This document shows positions 30,212 through 41,724 of a stretch of 64,000 bases of DNA, one piece after another. The stretch lies in contig NZ_FOGU01000008.1 of NCBI RefSeq assembly GCF_900111315.1, positions 140,530 through 204,529 of the forward strand, read 5' to 3'. Under the pieces are notes generated by a model that was not told the DNA's origin, did not search any database, and saw nothing but the letters and a program-made list of their open reading frames with translations. The stretch comes from Tranquillimonas rosea (GTDB lineage: Bacteria; Pseudomonadota; Alphaproteobacteria; Rhodobacterales; Rhodobacteraceae). Each line of letters opens with the position of its first letter. The stretch's first letter is position 1. The translations under genes and the position numbers were made by a program.

Positions 30212-30928
30212 CTACCTGGCGGCGGTCCGGCGGGGGCCGGGCCGCGTGCCGCCGATTTCGAGGATCAGCTTGCGGCGGACCGCGTCGGCAAAGCTCTGCG
30301 AGCCGTCGGCCGTGACGACGAAGCTGCCCGGACCGCCGATGATGCGCTGGCGGTAGATCTCTTCGAGGTCGCCCGATTGTGGGCGTCCGCTGCAGGTCAG
30401 GCACAGGATCGGCAGGCCGTTGATGACGATGCCCGCGTCCAGCGCCGCCTGTCGGCCCTCGGCGATGCTGGGGCCGTTCCAGTTGTTCGCGCTGTCGCCG
30501 GAAAAGTCGATCACCTTGCGCCAGCCCTCGAAGTCGTTCTCTTCGATCAGGCGGGTGCCGAACATCAGGGCCGAGCCGATGGAATTGCGGCCGAAGGCCC
30601 GCCGTGGCGGGCCCGAGAGGGCGTCGGCGAAGGCTGCGGCGGTGTCGGGGCCGTCGACGATCGTCCAGGGCACCACCACGTCCTCGGTCCCGGCGCTGGC
30701 CCATTCGACATAGGTGACGGCGATGCGGCCATAGGCGGTGAGGGTGATCGCCTCGACCACGCGGGGATCGGTGATCGCGTCGGCGTAGCCGGAGCGCTGG
30801 AAGGCGATCTCGTCGGGGTCGATGGAGCCGGAGGCGTCGGCGAGAAGCACCAGCTCGACCTCGACGTCCTGCGCCGGGGCGGCGGTGGCGGTGGCGAGGC
30901 AGAACAGGGCGGTCAGGATCGGTCGCAT
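30212..30928 (-). CDS. DUF1194 exported protein (von Willebrand A-like)
   Basis: 238 residues, signal peptide MRPILTALFCLATATAAPAQ. The mature part begins with VELVLLADASGSIDPDEIAF, whose DASGS (31-35) is the metal-ion-dependent adhesion motif of von Willebrand A domains, followed by VIDFSGDSANNWNGPSIAEG, typical of DUF1194. Probably periplasmic, binding a partner through a metal. It is 15 bp downstream of the HELTH lipoprotein gene, likely one transcript, and convergent with the RTX gene. Confidence 0.82.
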   Translation of the reverse strand: MRPILTALFCLATATAAPAQDVEVELVLLADASGSIDPDEIAFQRSGYADAITDPRVVEAITLTAYGRIAVTYVEWASAGTEDVVVPWTIVDGPDTAAAFADALSGPPRRAFGRNSIGSALMFGTRLIEENDFEGWRKVIDFSGDSANNWNGPSIAEGRQAALDAGIVINGLPILCLTCSGRPQSGDLEEIYRQRIIGGPGSFVVTADGSQSFADAVRRKLILEIGGTRPGPRRTAAR

Positions 30929-30943
30929 CGGCGTGGGCCTTTC

Positions 30944-31630
30944 TCAGCTGCAGATGCCGCGTGTCTCGGCTCCGTCCCATGGCAGGACGACACCCGCACG
31001 GGCCACGGTTTCCTGTCGGGCGATGTCGGGGAAGTGGGGGCGCAGCAGGTCGTAGAGCCGCTGCGTGCGCTCGCCCTCGGGGTCGAGCGCGCGGCAGCAG
31101 ACATATTCCTCGACCACCGCGCCCTGCTGTTCGTAGCCGAAATCGAGAAAGCCGCGGCCGTCCAACTCGAACAGGTAGGGATCGGCGCCGGGGTCGTGCT
31201 CTCCGGCGGCCTTGAACGGCGAATAGCCTGTTTTCTCACGGTTTTGCCACTGCCACACATGGGTCAGCTCGTGCGCCAGCAGCATCGCGTGCCAGAGCGA
31301 CATCTGCTCGGGGTAGCTTTGGAGGAAGTCGCGGCGGTAGAGCGAGCGGTCGTAATAGACCCGGTCGAACAGCACCAGCGCGCCCGGTGACACGCTCACG
31401 ACGGGGCCGTCGGGCGGGGGCAGGATGCGGTCCTGGCAGGCGGTGCGAGGACGAGCCGGGCGTTCCATCGAGAAGGCCGAGAGCAGCGCCGTGTCGGTCA
31501 CGCGGACACGGTCGACGGCCAGCGCGTCGCCCTGCACGGTGGCGGCGAAGCGGCGCTCGGTCCCGGTCAGCGGGCGGCCGCAGGCGGCGAGGGCCAGGCA
31601 GACCGCGAACATCACAAGCCGTCTCGTCAC
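30944..31630 (-). CDS. Lipoprotein with HELTH zinc-binding motif
   Basis: 228 residues from a GTG placed after GGAGGGG; the upstream extension is not protein-like. MTRRLVMFAVCLALAAC ends in lipobox LAAC (cysteine 17). LLAHELTHVWQWQ (HELTH 120-124) is the HExxH core of zinc peptidases or of DUF4157-like proteins; a third ligand is not certain, though EEYVCC downstream offers a glutamate. Predicted lipid-anchored envelope protein with possible metallopeptidase activity, not proven. Its upstream region contains the 11-bp tandem repeat. Confidence 0.72.
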   Translation of the reverse strand: MTRRLVMFAVCLALAACGRPLTGTERRFAATVQGDALAVDRVRVTDTALLSAFSMERPARPRTACQDRILPPPDGPVVSVSPGALVLFDRVYYDRSLYRRDFLQSYPEQMSLWHAMLLAHELTHVWQWQNREKTGYSPFKAAGEHDPGADPYLFELDGRGFLDFGYEQQGAVVEEYVCCRALDPEGERTQRLYDLLRPHFPDIARQETVARAGVVLPWDGAETRGICS

Positions 31631-31652
31631 CCGCCGGACCCCTCCGTTTTCA

Positions 31653-31706
31653 CGATACACAGGGCGTGCACCAGGCGTGCACAGAGCGTGCACCATCCGT
31701 ATGCAC
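31653..31706. repeat. 11-bp GTGCAC tandem repeat upstream of the HELTH lipoprotein gene
   Basis: Read on the minus strand, units ATGGTGCACGC, TCTGTGCACGC and CTGGTGCACGC follow each other at exactly 11 bp. They are flanked by a degenerate unit on each side (GTGTGCATACG and CCTGTGTATCG). Each complete unit holds the palindrome GTGCAC. The array ends about 23 bp before the GTG start, so it lies in the leader or promoter. One helical turn per unit suggests a protein-binding array; the binding factor is unknown. Confidence 0.8.
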
Positions 31707-31843
31707 ACTTGCCCCACAGGATTACCGGCCGGCCGGGGGCCGGTCAAAGGTCCGACGGGCCCCCATGGCGCGGCTATCGGTCGCTCACCCAGAGGGGCAT
31801 CGTTCGCGAAATGGAAACGACCGGCGCCGGCCGGACGGCCGGC

Positions 31844-33802
<1,959 letters not shown>

Positions 33803-33941
33803 GGGAGCTGCTCTTTTGTGTTTGGTGGTGTGATTGCCGGGCAGTCTAGGGCACACAGGGCGGGTAAGGGAAGGCCGGTCGCCGCCGCGTCGCACCGCCC
33901 TAGGTGCCCGCCGGGACCGGATCGCACGGAGGAGTTTGATC

Positions 33942-34841
33942 ATGCGCGTTTTCTTCACGGGTGGCAGCGGCAAGGCGGGGCGGCATGTCGCGCCCTACCT
34001 GGCCGAGGCCGGGCATCACGTCGTCAACGCGGACCTGACGCCGCTGGGCCACGAGGCCGTGGACGACCTGGAGGTGGACATCACCGACCAGGGGCAGGTC
34101 TTCGAGGCGATGACCTCTTATGGCAGCCTGGCCGAGCTGGGCACCGGGCGGGGGCCTCAGCCCTTCGACGCGGTGGTGCATTTCGCCGCGATCCCGCGGA
34201 TCCTGATCCGGCCCGACGGCGAGACCTTCCGCGTCAACACGATGGGCACCTACGCGGTGATCGAGGCGGCGGTGAAGCTGGGCATCCGCAAGATCATCAT
34301 CGCCTCGTCCGAGACCACCTATGGCATCTGCTTCGCCGACGGGCACCGGGTACCCGACTACCTGCCGGTGGACGAGGAGCATCCGACGGTGCCCGAGGAC
34401 AGCTATGCGATGTCGAAGGTCTGCAACGAGGCGACGGCGCGCAGCTTCCAGGCGCGGTCGGGGGCCGACATCTACGCGCTTCGGATCAACAACGTGATGG
34501 AGCCGCATGAATACACGGAAAAATTCCCGGATTTCTTCGCGGCGCCCGAAACCCGCGAGCGCAACATCTTCGCCTATATCGACGCCCGCGACCTGGGCCA
34601 GATCGTCGATCTTTGCCTTCGGAAGGACGGCCTGGGCTACCAGGTGTTCAATGCCGCGAACGACCACCATTCGGTGCACCTGCCCACCGACGAGCTGATC
34701 CGGCGGTTCTATCCCGAGGTGCCGCTCCGCCGCGAGATGGGGCCGCGCGAGACGTTCTATTCAAACGCGAAGATCCGCGAGATGCTGGGTTTCGAGGAGG
34801 CGCATGACTGGCAGCGCTACGTCTCTCCGCCCGAGGGGTGA
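33942..34841 (+). CDS. NAD-dependent epimerase/dehydratase family protein
   Basis: 299 residues, extended SDR. Dinucleotide-binding motif MRVFFTGGSGKAGRHV, then VVHFAAIPRI, and an active site near SSETTYG with YAMSKVCNEA (YxxxK). The C-terminal half ends FEEAHDWQRYVSPPEG. The substrate is probably a nucleotide sugar or related carbohydrate, but it is not determinable. The start follows GGAGG. The MATE gene begins 45 bp later. Confidence 0.85.
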   Translation: MRVFFTGGSGKAGRHVAPYLAEAGHHVVNADLTPLGHEAVDDLEVDITDQGQVFEAMTSYGSLAELGTGRGPQPFDAVVHFAAIPRILIRPDGETFRVNTMGTYAVIEAAVKLGIRKIIIASSETTYGICFADGHRVPDYLPVDEEHPTVPEDSYAMSKVCNEATARSFQARSGADIYALRINNVMEPHEYTEKFPDFFAAPETRERNIFAYIDARDLGQIVDLCLRKDGLGYQVFNAANDHHSVHLPTDELIRRFYPEVPLRREMGPRETFYSNAKIREMLGFEEAHDWQRYVSPPEG

Positions 34842-34886
34842 CGCTGGCGCTTGCCGCCACGGCGGGCGGATTGTATCGCCCGCCGC

Positions 34887-36245
34887 ATGACCCGCGCCCT
34901 GCGATCCTCCGTCTTCCGCGCCGACCTGCGCCGCGTGCTGGCCCTCGGGCTGCCGCTGATCGGCAGCCACGTGGCGCAATACGCCCTGACGCTGACCGAC
35001 GCGGTGATGCTGGGGCGCTACGACGTCACCGCGCTGGCCGGCGAGACGGTGGGCGGCGCGCTGTTCTTCGTGCTGTTCATCATGGGGTCGGGCATCGCCT
35101 GGGCGGTGATGCCGATGGTGGCGCGGGCCGACGGGGCGGGCGACCCGACGCAGATGCGCCGCGCCACCCGGATGGGGATGTGGCTGTCGGCGCTGTTCAC
35201 CCTGTTCTGCGTGCCGATCTTCGTGTTCGCCACGCCGCTGATGAATGCCATCGGGCAGGAACCCGACGTGGCGGCGCTGGCGGGTGCGTATCTGGGCGTG
35301 CTGGGGGCGGGGCTGCTGCCGGCGCTTTGGGTGATGGTGCTGAAGAGCGCGCTGGCCGCACTGGAGCGCACCCGTGTCGTGTTCTGGGTCACGCTGGCGG
35401 CGCTGCCGGTGAACGTGCTGCTGAACTGGCTGTTCATCTTCGGACCCGGCCCGCTGCCCGAGATGGGGATCCGCGGTGCGGCGCTGGGATCGCTGCTGGT
35501 GCACCTGGCCTCGTTCGCGGTGCTTGTCGTCTACGTGCGCGCCACGCTGCCCGAGCGGGCGGTCTTCGCGCGGTTCTGGCGGTTCGATGGCGAGGCCTTC
35601 GCCGCGGTGTTGCGGCTGGGCTGGCCGATCGGGCTGACGAACCTGGCGGAGGTTGGGCTGTTCTCGGCCTCTTCGGTGATGATGGGCTGGGTGGGGACGA
35701 TCCCGCTGGCAGCGCACGGTATCGCGCTGCAGATCACCTCGACCGCCTTCATGGTGCATGTGGGCCTGTCGAACGTAGCCACGATCCGCGCCGGCAACGC
35801 CCTGGGCCGCGGCGACGCGGCGGGGCTGCGGCGCGGCGCGGTGGTGGTGATCGGCGTGTCGGGTGCTGCGGCGCTGGCCACGATCACGGTGTTCCTGACG
35901 CTGCCGGAGACGCTGATCTCGCTGTTCCTCGACCCCGACGAGCCGGCGCGGGCCGAGGTGCTGGCCATCGGGCGGGTGCTGCTGGCGGCGGCGGCGCTGT
36001 TCCAGCTGGTCGATGCCGCGCAGGTGCTGGCGCTGGGGCTGCTGCGGGGGGTGCAGGACACACGCGTGCCCATGGTGATCGCGGCGATCGCCTATTGGGG
36101 CGTCGGCGCGCCCCTGGCCTGGGCGCTGGCCTTTCCGCTGGGCGTGGGCGGTGTCGGCATCTGGCTGGGCCTGGCCGGGGGGCTGGGCGTGGCCGGGGTG
36201 TTCATGATGCTGCGGTTCTGGCGCGGGCGGGCCGCGACCGGGTAG
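34887..36245 (+). CDS. MATE family efflux transporter
   Basis: 452 residues with twelve predicted membrane helices in two homologous halves. LALGLPLIGSHVAQYALTLT and VMLGRYDVTALAG are typical of the first helices; GLTNLAEVGLFSASSVMMGW opens the second half. Na+- or H+-driven drug exporter; substrate unknown. The ATG before TRALRSSVF is chosen; an in-frame upstream ATG would add twelve unlikely residues. No strong ribosome-binding site is visible for either. Confidence 0.88.
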   Translation: MTRALRSSVFRADLRRVLALGLPLIGSHVAQYALTLTDAVMLGRYDVTALAGETVGGALFFVLFIMGSGIAWAVMPMVARADGAGDPTQMRRATRMGMWLSALFTLFCVPIFVFATPLMNAIGQEPDVAALAGAYLGVLGAGLLPALWVMVLKSALAALERTRVVFWVTLAALPVNVLLNWLFIFGPGPLPEMGIRGAALGSLLVHLASFAVLVVYVRATLPERAVFARFWRFDGEAFAAVLRLGWPIGLTNLAEVGLFSASSVMMGWVGTIPLAAHGIALQITSTAFMVHVGLSNVATIRAGNALGRGDAAGLRRGAVVVIGVSGAAALATITVFLTLPETLISLFLDPDEPARAEVLAIGRVLLAAAALFQLVDAAQVLALGLLRGVQDTRVPMVIAAIAYWGVGAPLAWALAFPLGVGGVGIWLGLAGGLGVAGVFMMLRFWRGRAATG

Positions 36246-36262
36246 GGGGCGGCGCCGACCTC

Positions 36263-36341
36263 GGGCCCCGGCGGGCCCTCGGCCGGCGCCCCGCGCCCCT
36301 GGCGCGGTGCCTCCGGCGGGGATATTTCACGGCAGAAGAAG
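36263..36341 (+). repeat. GC-hairpin plus GATATTTC element, copy 1
   Basis: Two perfect stems (GGGCCC-CGGC-GGGCCC; CCGCGCC-CCT-GGCGCGG) are followed by GGGATATTTC-A-CGGCAGAAGAAG. The same terminal block, with hairpins in front, recurs at 56863-56921 on the other strand. It lies between the 3' ends of the MATE gene and truA and may act as a transcription end for the plus strand. Confidence 0.7.
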
Positions 36342-36347
36342 GGGGCG

Positions 36348-37115
36348 TCAGGCGAAGGGGTCCTGCGGGTAGCCGACGCCGGTGAGGTAGAGGCCGTGCG
36401 GCGGGGCGACCGGACCGCAGGCGGCGCGGTCGCGGGCGGCCAGGGCGGTGGCGACGGCGTCGGGCGGCCAGGCGCCGGTGCCGACGCGTTCCAGCGTGCC
36501 GACGAAGCTGCGGACCTGGTTGTGCAGGAAGGAGCGGGCGCGGAAGGTGAGCCGGATCTCTGTGCCGTGGTCGGTTTCGGAGGCCGTGACCGCGGCAGCG
36601 TCGAGGGTCTTGAGCGGCGATTTCGCCTGGCACATCGACGAGCGGAACGTGGTGAAGTCGTGGTGGCCCACGAGATGCGCCGCCGCCTGCTGCATCGCGG
36701 CCGCGTCGAGCGGCTGGCGCAGCTGCCAGACCAGGCCCGCGAGATGGGTCTGGGGCGCGCGCCGCACGACGATCCGGTAGAGGTAGCGCCGCTCGACCGC
36801 GGAGAACCGGGCATGCCACTCGTCTGCGACGCGGGCGGCGGCGGTGATCGCCACCGGTGCGGGCTTGAGATGGTAGTTCAGCGCCTCGGACAGGCGGAAC
36901 GGGTCCCAGTCGCGGGCGAGGTCGCACTGGGCCACCTGTCCCAGCGCGTGGACGCCCGCATCGGTGCGGCCGGCCGCGGCGACGGAGGGCACGTCGGCTT
37001 CGAGCCGGGCGAGCGCGGCCTCGAGCGCGCCCTGCACCGAGGGGCGGTCGGCCTGGCGCTGCCAGCCGGAGAACGGGGCGCCGTCGTATTCGACCCTGAG
37101 AGCGTAGCGGGGCAT
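36348..37115 (-). CDS. truA: tRNA pseudouridine(38-40) synthase TruA
   Basis: 255 residues. [20 protein letters not shown] is the family N-terminus and [16 protein letters not shown] holds the catalytic aspartate (D52). [19 protein letters not shown] is the conserved C-terminal block. Modifies uridines 38-40 in the anticodon stem of tRNAs. The start at MPRYAL is fixed by homology. Divergent from ycjX. Confidence 0.95.
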   Translation of the reverse strand: MPRYALRVEYDGAPFSGWQRQADRPSVQGALEAALARLEADVPSVAAAGRTDAGVHALGQVAQCDLARDWDPFRLSEALNYHLKPAPVAITAAARVADEWHARFSAVERRYLYRIVVRRAPQTHLAGLVWQLRQPLDAAAMQQAAAHLVGHHDFTTFRSSMCQAKSPLKTLDAAAVTASETDHGTEIRLTFRARSFLHNQVRSFVGTLERVGTGAWPPDAVATALAARDRAACGPVAPPHGLYLTGVGYPQDPFA

Positions 37116-37225
37116 GGCGCGAGGGCTTAGCGCCGGGCGGCGCGATGCGCAATCGGCACCGGGGCACTGGAAGGCGGGCGGGCTGGGCTTTATGTGCGAC
37201 ACACGAGGTGACGGAGAGGACCGGC

Positions 37226-38638
37226 GTGATCCTGGGAGATATCGCAGACGGACTGACCCGCGGCGTGGGCCGGATCGGCGGCACCGTGTCGGAGGCGTTC
37301 TTCGAGCCGGTGGTGCGGCTGGGCGTGACCGGCCTGAGCCGTGCGGGGAAGACGGTGTTCATCACCTCGCTCGTGGCCAACCTGCTGAACCGGCAGCGGA
37401 TGCCGGGGCTGTCCGCCGCCGCCGAGGGGCGGATCCGGGCGGCCTATCTGCAGCCGCAGCCCGACGACACGCTGCCGCGCTTTCCGTTCGAGGATCACCT
37501 GGCCGCCCTGACCGGGCCGGCGCCCTACTGGCCGGACGGCACGCGGGGGATCAGCGAACTGCGGCTGTCGCTGCGGTTGCAGGCGGGCGGCTTCTTCGGC
37601 GGGATGCAGGGGCCGCGGACGCTGCATCTCGACATCGTGGATTATCCCGGCGAGTGGCTGCTGGATCTCGGGCTGATCGAGAAGAGCTATGATCAATGGT
37701 CCGAGGAGATGCTGCGCCGGATCGAGAACCGGCCCCAGGCGCAGGATTTCCTGGCCCGCGCCCATGCCACCGACGGCGACGCCGCGCTCGACGAAGGCAC
37801 GGCGCGGGGGCTGGCCGAGAGCTTTACCGCCTATCTGCGCGCGGCGCGGGCGGCGGGGTTTTCCGACTGCACGCCGGGGCGGTTCCTGCTGCCGGGGGAC
37901 ATGGCGGGCTCTCCCGTGCTGACCTTTGCGCCGCTGCCGGGGACGGGGCGCCGGCGCGGCTCGCTCCGGCGCGAGTTCGAGCGCCGCTACGACGCCTACC
38001 GGCGCGAGGTGGTGGGGCCGTTCTTCCGGGACCATTTCGCGCGGATCGACCGGCAGGTCGTGCTGGTGGACGCGCTGGGTGCGATCCATTCGGGGCCGCA
38101 GGCGGTCGAGGACCTGCGGGTGGCGATGGCCGACATCCTGGGCGCCTTCCGTCCCGGGCGGAACGCGTTTCTCAGCCGCATCCTGCAGGGCAAGCGGGTC
38201 GAGCGTATCCTCTTTGCCGCGACCAAGGCCGACCACCTGCACCATGTCCAGCATCCGCGCCTGACGTCGATCATGGAGGCGCTGGTCGCCGACGCGCGGG
38301 CGCGGGCCGATTTCGCCGGAGCGCGCACCGAGGCCATGGCGATCGCCGCGCTCCGGGCCACGACCGAGGACAGCGTCACCCACGAGGGGCGCGAGCTGGC
38401 GGTGGTGCGGGGGCTTCTGAACGGGTCCAAGCGGTCGGCGGCGTTTCATCCCGGCGACCTGCCGGAGGATCCCGCGCGGCTGCTGACGCCGGCGCGGCAG
38501 GGCGAGCAGGCCTGGCTCGACGGCGATTATGCCGCGATGGATTTCGCCCCGCAGCCCGCCGTTCTTAAGCCGGGCGAGGGGCCGCCGCATATCCGGCTGG
38601 ATCGGGCGGCGCAGTTCCTGTTCGGGGACCGGCTGTGA
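37226..38638 (+). CDS. ycjX: YcjX family GTP-binding protein
   Basis: 470 residues. P-loop GLSRAGKT (36-43) in [20 protein letters not shown], then [17 protein letters not shown], typical of the YcjX/DUF463 family, which is linked to phage-shock regulons in other bacteria. GTP hydrolysis is inferred. Two GTG codons are possible; the second (37226) has GGAGAGGA five bases upstream and is preferred over 37208. Next gene is ycjF-like, 34 bp later. Confidence 0.88.
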   Translation: MILGDIADGLTRGVGRIGGTVSEAFFEPVVRLGVTGLSRAGKTVFITSLVANLLNRQRMPGLSAAAEGRIRAAYLQPQPDDTLPRFPFEDHLAALTGPAPYWPDGTRGISELRLSLRLQAGGFFGGMQGPRTLHLDIVDYPGEWLLDLGLIEKSYDQWSEEMLRRIENRPQAQDFLARAHATDGDAALDEGTARGLAESFTAYLRAARAAGFSDCTPGRFLLPGDMAGSPVLTFAPLPGTGRRRGSLRREFERRYDAYRREVVGPFFRDHFARIDRQVVLVDALGAIHSGPQAVEDLRVAMADILGAFRPGRNAFLSRILQGKRVERILFAATKADHLHHVQHPRLTSIMEALVADARARADFAGARTEAMAIAALRATTEDSVTHEGRELAVVRGLLNGSKRSAAFHPGDLPEDPARLLTPARQGEQAWLDGDYAAMDFAPQPAVLKPGEGPPHIRLDRAAQFLFGDRL

Positions 38639-38672
38639 GCCGGCGCCCCCACGCCACGGGGAGGGCGGCCCG

Positions 38673-39674
38673 ATGAGCGAGCGGCGGTCCGGTCCGGTCC
38701 TGATCGAGGACGAGACCCGCGAGGGTCTGAGCCCGGCCGAGGCCCCGCCCGTGCCCGACGCCGAGCAGGAGACCCCGCGCGGGCAGGCGATGCAGACCGT
38801 CGCGGTGCTGGCCGGGCGGCGGCGCTCGGCTCTGTCGCAGTGGTTCTGGCGCATCCTCGGGGCGCTGGTGGCGTTCGCCGTCTCGGTGCTGGGCTGGCAG
38901 GCGGTGACGGCGCTTCTGGCCGCGCATCCGGTCCTTGGCTGGACGGCGGCGGTGCTGACCGGGGCGCTGCTGCTGGTGCTGCTGCTGATCGCGCTCAAGG
39001 AGATCGCGGCGCTGGCGCGGCTGTCGAAGCTGGACCACCTGCGGCGCGGGGCCGAGGCGGCGCAGACGGCGAACGACCTGGGCGCGGCGCGCAAGGCCGT
39101 GGCCGAGTTGTCGCGGGTCTATTCCGACCGGGATGCCCTGAAATGGGGCCGGCAGCGCCTGGCGGACCGCACGGGCGACATGTTCGACGCCGACGCGATG
39201 CTGGCGCTGGCCGAGGGCGAGCTGCTGGCGCCCCTGGACGCCGCCGCCCGCGCCGAGATCGAGACCGCAGCGCGGCAGGTGGCCACCGTGACGGCGGTGG
39301 TGCCACTGGCGCTGGCGGATGTCGCGATGGCGCTGACCGCCAACCTGCGCATGATTCGCCGCATCGCCGAGATCTATGGCGGTCGCGGCGGCACCCTGGG
39401 CAGCTGGCGGCTGACACGTGCGGTGATGACGCATCTGGTGGCGACCGGCGCCGTGGCGGTGGGCGACGACCTGATCCAATCGGTCGCGGGCGGCAGCCTG
39501 CTGAGCCGCGTGTCGCGGCGTTTCGGCGAGGGAATCGTCAACGGAGCGCTGACCGCGCGGGTGGGCGTCGCCGCGATGGAGGTGTGCCGGCCGCTGCCCT
39601 TTGCGGCGCGGACCCGCCCCTCGGTCAGCGCCATCGTGCGGCGGGCGTTGACGGGGCTCTTCGGACAGGACTAG
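38673..39674 (+). CDS. ycjF: YcjF family (TIGR01620/DUF697) membrane protein
   Basis: 333 residues. The acidic N-terminal tail is cytoplasmic; two membrane helices (about 58-105, WFWRILGALVAFAVSVLGW and LGWTAAVLTGALLLVLLLI) follow, then a cytosolic helical domain and a DUF697-like region (RMIRRIAEIYGGRGGTLGSW). Partner of YcjX in many proteobacteria, perhaps anchoring it to the membrane. A GGGGAGG ribosome-binding site precedes the ATG. Confidence 0.85.
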   Translation: MSERRSGPVLIEDETREGLSPAEAPPVPDAEQETPRGQAMQTVAVLAGRRRSALSQWFWRILGALVAFAVSVLGWQAVTALLAAHPVLGWTAAVLTGALLLVLLLIALKEIAALARLSKLDHLRRGAEAAQTANDLGAARKAVAELSRVYSDRDALKWGRQRLADRTGDMFDADAMLALAEGELLAPLDAAARAEIETAARQVATVTAVVPLALADVAMALTANLRMIRRIAEIYGGRGGTLGSWRLTRAVMTHLVATGAVAVGDDLIQSVAGGSLLSRVSRRFGEGIVNGALTARVGVAAMEVCRPLPFAARTRPSVSAIVRRALTGLFGQD

Positions 39675-39733
39675 GCCGGAGGGGTCCGGAACCCCGCGCC
39701 GCGGGGCGGCATTGGGCGAGCGGGGGACGCAGC

Positions 39734-40396
39734 ATGGCGGAAAAACGGCGCTCTTTCGCGGTGATCGGACTGGGCAGCTTCGGCGCCACGATCGCGCGCG
39801 ACCTGGTGAAGTTCGGGGATTACGTGATCGGCGTCGACATCGACGAGCGCCGGGTCAACGCGGTGGCGGATGACATCTCGGAAGCGGTGATCCTGGACGC
39901 GCGCGATGAGACCGCGCTGCGCGAGGCGGGCATCGCCGAATGCGAGGTGGCGATGATCGCCATCGGCGACGACCTCGAGGCCAACGTCATGGCCGCGATC
40001 AACGCCCGGATGATGGGCATCAAGACCGTCTGGGCTAAGGCCGCGAACCGCAACCACCACCGCATCCTGACCAAGATCGGCGCCGACCGGGTGATCCAGC
40101 CCGAGACCGAGGTGGGGGCGACCACGGCGGAGATGCTGCACAATCCGGCCGTGCGGGACTTCGTCGCGATCGGCAACGGGCTGCATGTCGTGAACATCAT
40201 CATCCCCGAGCGGCGGGACGGCACCGCGGTGTCCGAGTTCGACCTGATGAACCGGTTCGACATCCGCCTGCTCGGGGTGATGCGCGGCACCAAGTTCCTG
40301 GGCGACGGAAGCGAGGACGTGGATCTGGAGGAGGGCGACAGGATGCTGCTGCTCGGCCGTCGCGCGGCGCTGCGCGACTTCGGCGCGACGCTGTGA
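39734..40396 (+). CDS. ktrA: K+ uptake regulatory subunit (KtrA/TrkA-type RCK protein)
   Basis: 220 residues. RCK_N nucleotide-binding motif FAVIGLGSFGATIARDL (GLGSFG 12-17), with DIDERRV after the second strand, then an RCK_C domain (about 135-220). A single RCK unit, as in KtrA; TrkA usually has two. It gates the adjacent K+ channel-like subunit in response to nucleotides. The stop overlaps the next start by four bases (GTGA), so the two are translated together. Confidence 0.88.
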   Translation: MAEKRRSFAVIGLGSFGATIARDLVKFGDYVIGVDIDERRVNAVADDISEAVILDARDETALREAGIAECEVAMIAIGDDLEANVMAAINARMMGIKTVWAKAANRNHHRILTKIGADRVIQPETEVGATTAEMLHNPAVRDFVAIGNGLHVVNIIIPERRDGTAVSEFDLMNRFDIRLLGVMRGTKFLGDGSEDVDLEEGDRMLLLGRRAALRDFGATL

Positions 40397-41724
40397 GCCC
40401 TTCGCTCGACCGATCTCCGTGGGACATACCGCCGCCGTTGCTGCTTGCGCTGGTCTATCTCGCGATGATCGTCGTGGGCTCGCTGGTGCTGTGGCTGCCC
40501 TGGGCCCATGGCGGCGACGTGGGGCTGGGCGACGCGGCCTTCACCGCGACCTCGGCGATCACGGTGACGGGGTTGACCGTGGTGACGACGGGCGACGATT
40601 TCACCGTCTTCGGGCAGGTGGTCATCGCGCTGTTGATCCAGCTCGGCGGGCTGGGGATCATGACCTTCGCGGCGCTGCTCCTGAGCGCCATCGGCGTGCC
40701 GATCTCGCTGCCGCAGCAGATGGTGCTGCGCGCGGACCTCAACCAGACCTCGATCCGCAACCTCGCGCTGCTGGCCCGTCGGGTGCTGTATGTCGCGCTG
40801 GCTTGCGAGATCGTGGGGGCGGCGGTGCTGGCGACCGTCTTCGTCCCCGAGGCGGGGTGGGCGCACGGCCTGTGGCAGGCGGTGTTCCACGCGGTGTCGG
40901 GGTTCAACAACGCGGGGTTCTCTCTCTTTCCCGACAGCCTGATGGGGTTCGCGGGCGATCCGCGGATCGGGCTGACGCTGCTGGTGCTGTTCGTGATCGG
41001 CGGGCTCGGCTTCGTCGTCATGTCCGAGCTGATCGAGTTTCGCCGCTGGTCGCTGCTGTCGCTGCACGCCAAGCTGATGCTGGCGGGCACGGTGTCGCTG
41101 GCGCTGCTGGGCTGGATCGGCTTCGGCGTGCTGGAATGGAGCAATCCCGACACGCTGGGCCCGCTGAGCCTGTGGTCCAAGGTACAGACCAGCCTGTTCC
41201 AGGGGCTGACGCCGCGCACGGCGGGGTTCAACAGCATCGACATGGCGGCGATCAACGACGCGACGGCGCTGCTCTTGATGGGGCTGATGTTCATCGGCGG
41301 CGGCAGCGCCTCGACTGCGGGCGGGATCAAGGTGACGACGTTCATCGTGGCGGTGCTGGCCACCATCGCGTTCTTCCGCCAGAGCCGGAACCTGCGCGCC
41401 TTCGGGCGGTCGATCGGGATCGAGACCGTGCTGAAGGTGCTGGCGGTGTTCACCATCAGCCTGTCGCTGATCTTCGTGTCGACCTTCGCGCTGTCGCTCG
41501 ACAGCGGCTCGCCCTTCCTGCACGTCGCATTCGAGGCGGTCTCGGCCTTCGGCACGGTCGGGCTGTCTATGGGGGCCACGCCCGAGCTGGACGCGTTCGG
41601 CCGGATCGTCCTGTGCGTGACGATGTTCCTGGGCCGCATCGGTCCGCTGACGCTGGGCTTCTTCCTGGCCAGCCGGACCTCGGCGCTGATCCGGTATCCC
41701 GAGGGGCGGATCTATATCGGCTGA
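40393..41724 (+). CDS. ktrB: K+ transporter membrane subunit (KtrB/TrkH family)
   Basis: 443 residues, four repeated M1-P-M2 motifs, with filter-like loops such as TATSAITVTGLTV, HAVSGFNNAGFSL, QGLTPRTAGFNSI and EAVSAFGTVGLSM. FIGGGSASTAGGIKVTTF is the conserved loop near the gate. GTG start overlapping the ktrA stop. K+ (perhaps Na+-coupled) uptake at the inner membrane. KtrB is preferred over TrkH because of the adjacent single-domain RCK partner. Confidence 0.88.
   Translation: MSPSLDRSPWDIPPPLLLALVYLAMIVVGSLVLWLPWAHGGDVGLGDAAFTATSAITVTGLTVVTTGDDFTVFGQVVIALLIQLGGLGIMTFAALLLSAIGVPISLPQQMVLRADLNQTSIRNLALLARRVLYVALACEIVGAAVLATVFVPEAGWAHGLWQAVFHAVSGFNNAGFSLFPDSLMGFAGDPRIGLTLLVLFVIGGLGFVVMSELIEFRRWSLLSLHAKLMLAGTVSLALLGWIGFGVLEWSNPDTLGPLSLWSKVQTSLFQGLTPRTAGFNSIDMAAINDATALLLMGLMFIGGGSASTAGGIKVTTFIVAVLATIAFFRQSRNLRAFGRSIGIETVLKVLAVFTISLSLIFVSTFALSLDSGSPFLHVAFEAVSAFGTVGLSMGATPELDAFGRIVLCVTMFLGRIGPLTLGFFLASRTSALIRYPEGRIYIG

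Noticed and set aside
31653..31706. CRISPR-like or replication-origin reading of the GTGCAC array
   Set aside because: Units are only 11 bp with no spacers, no cas genes, and no dnaA boxes or replication initiator nearby.
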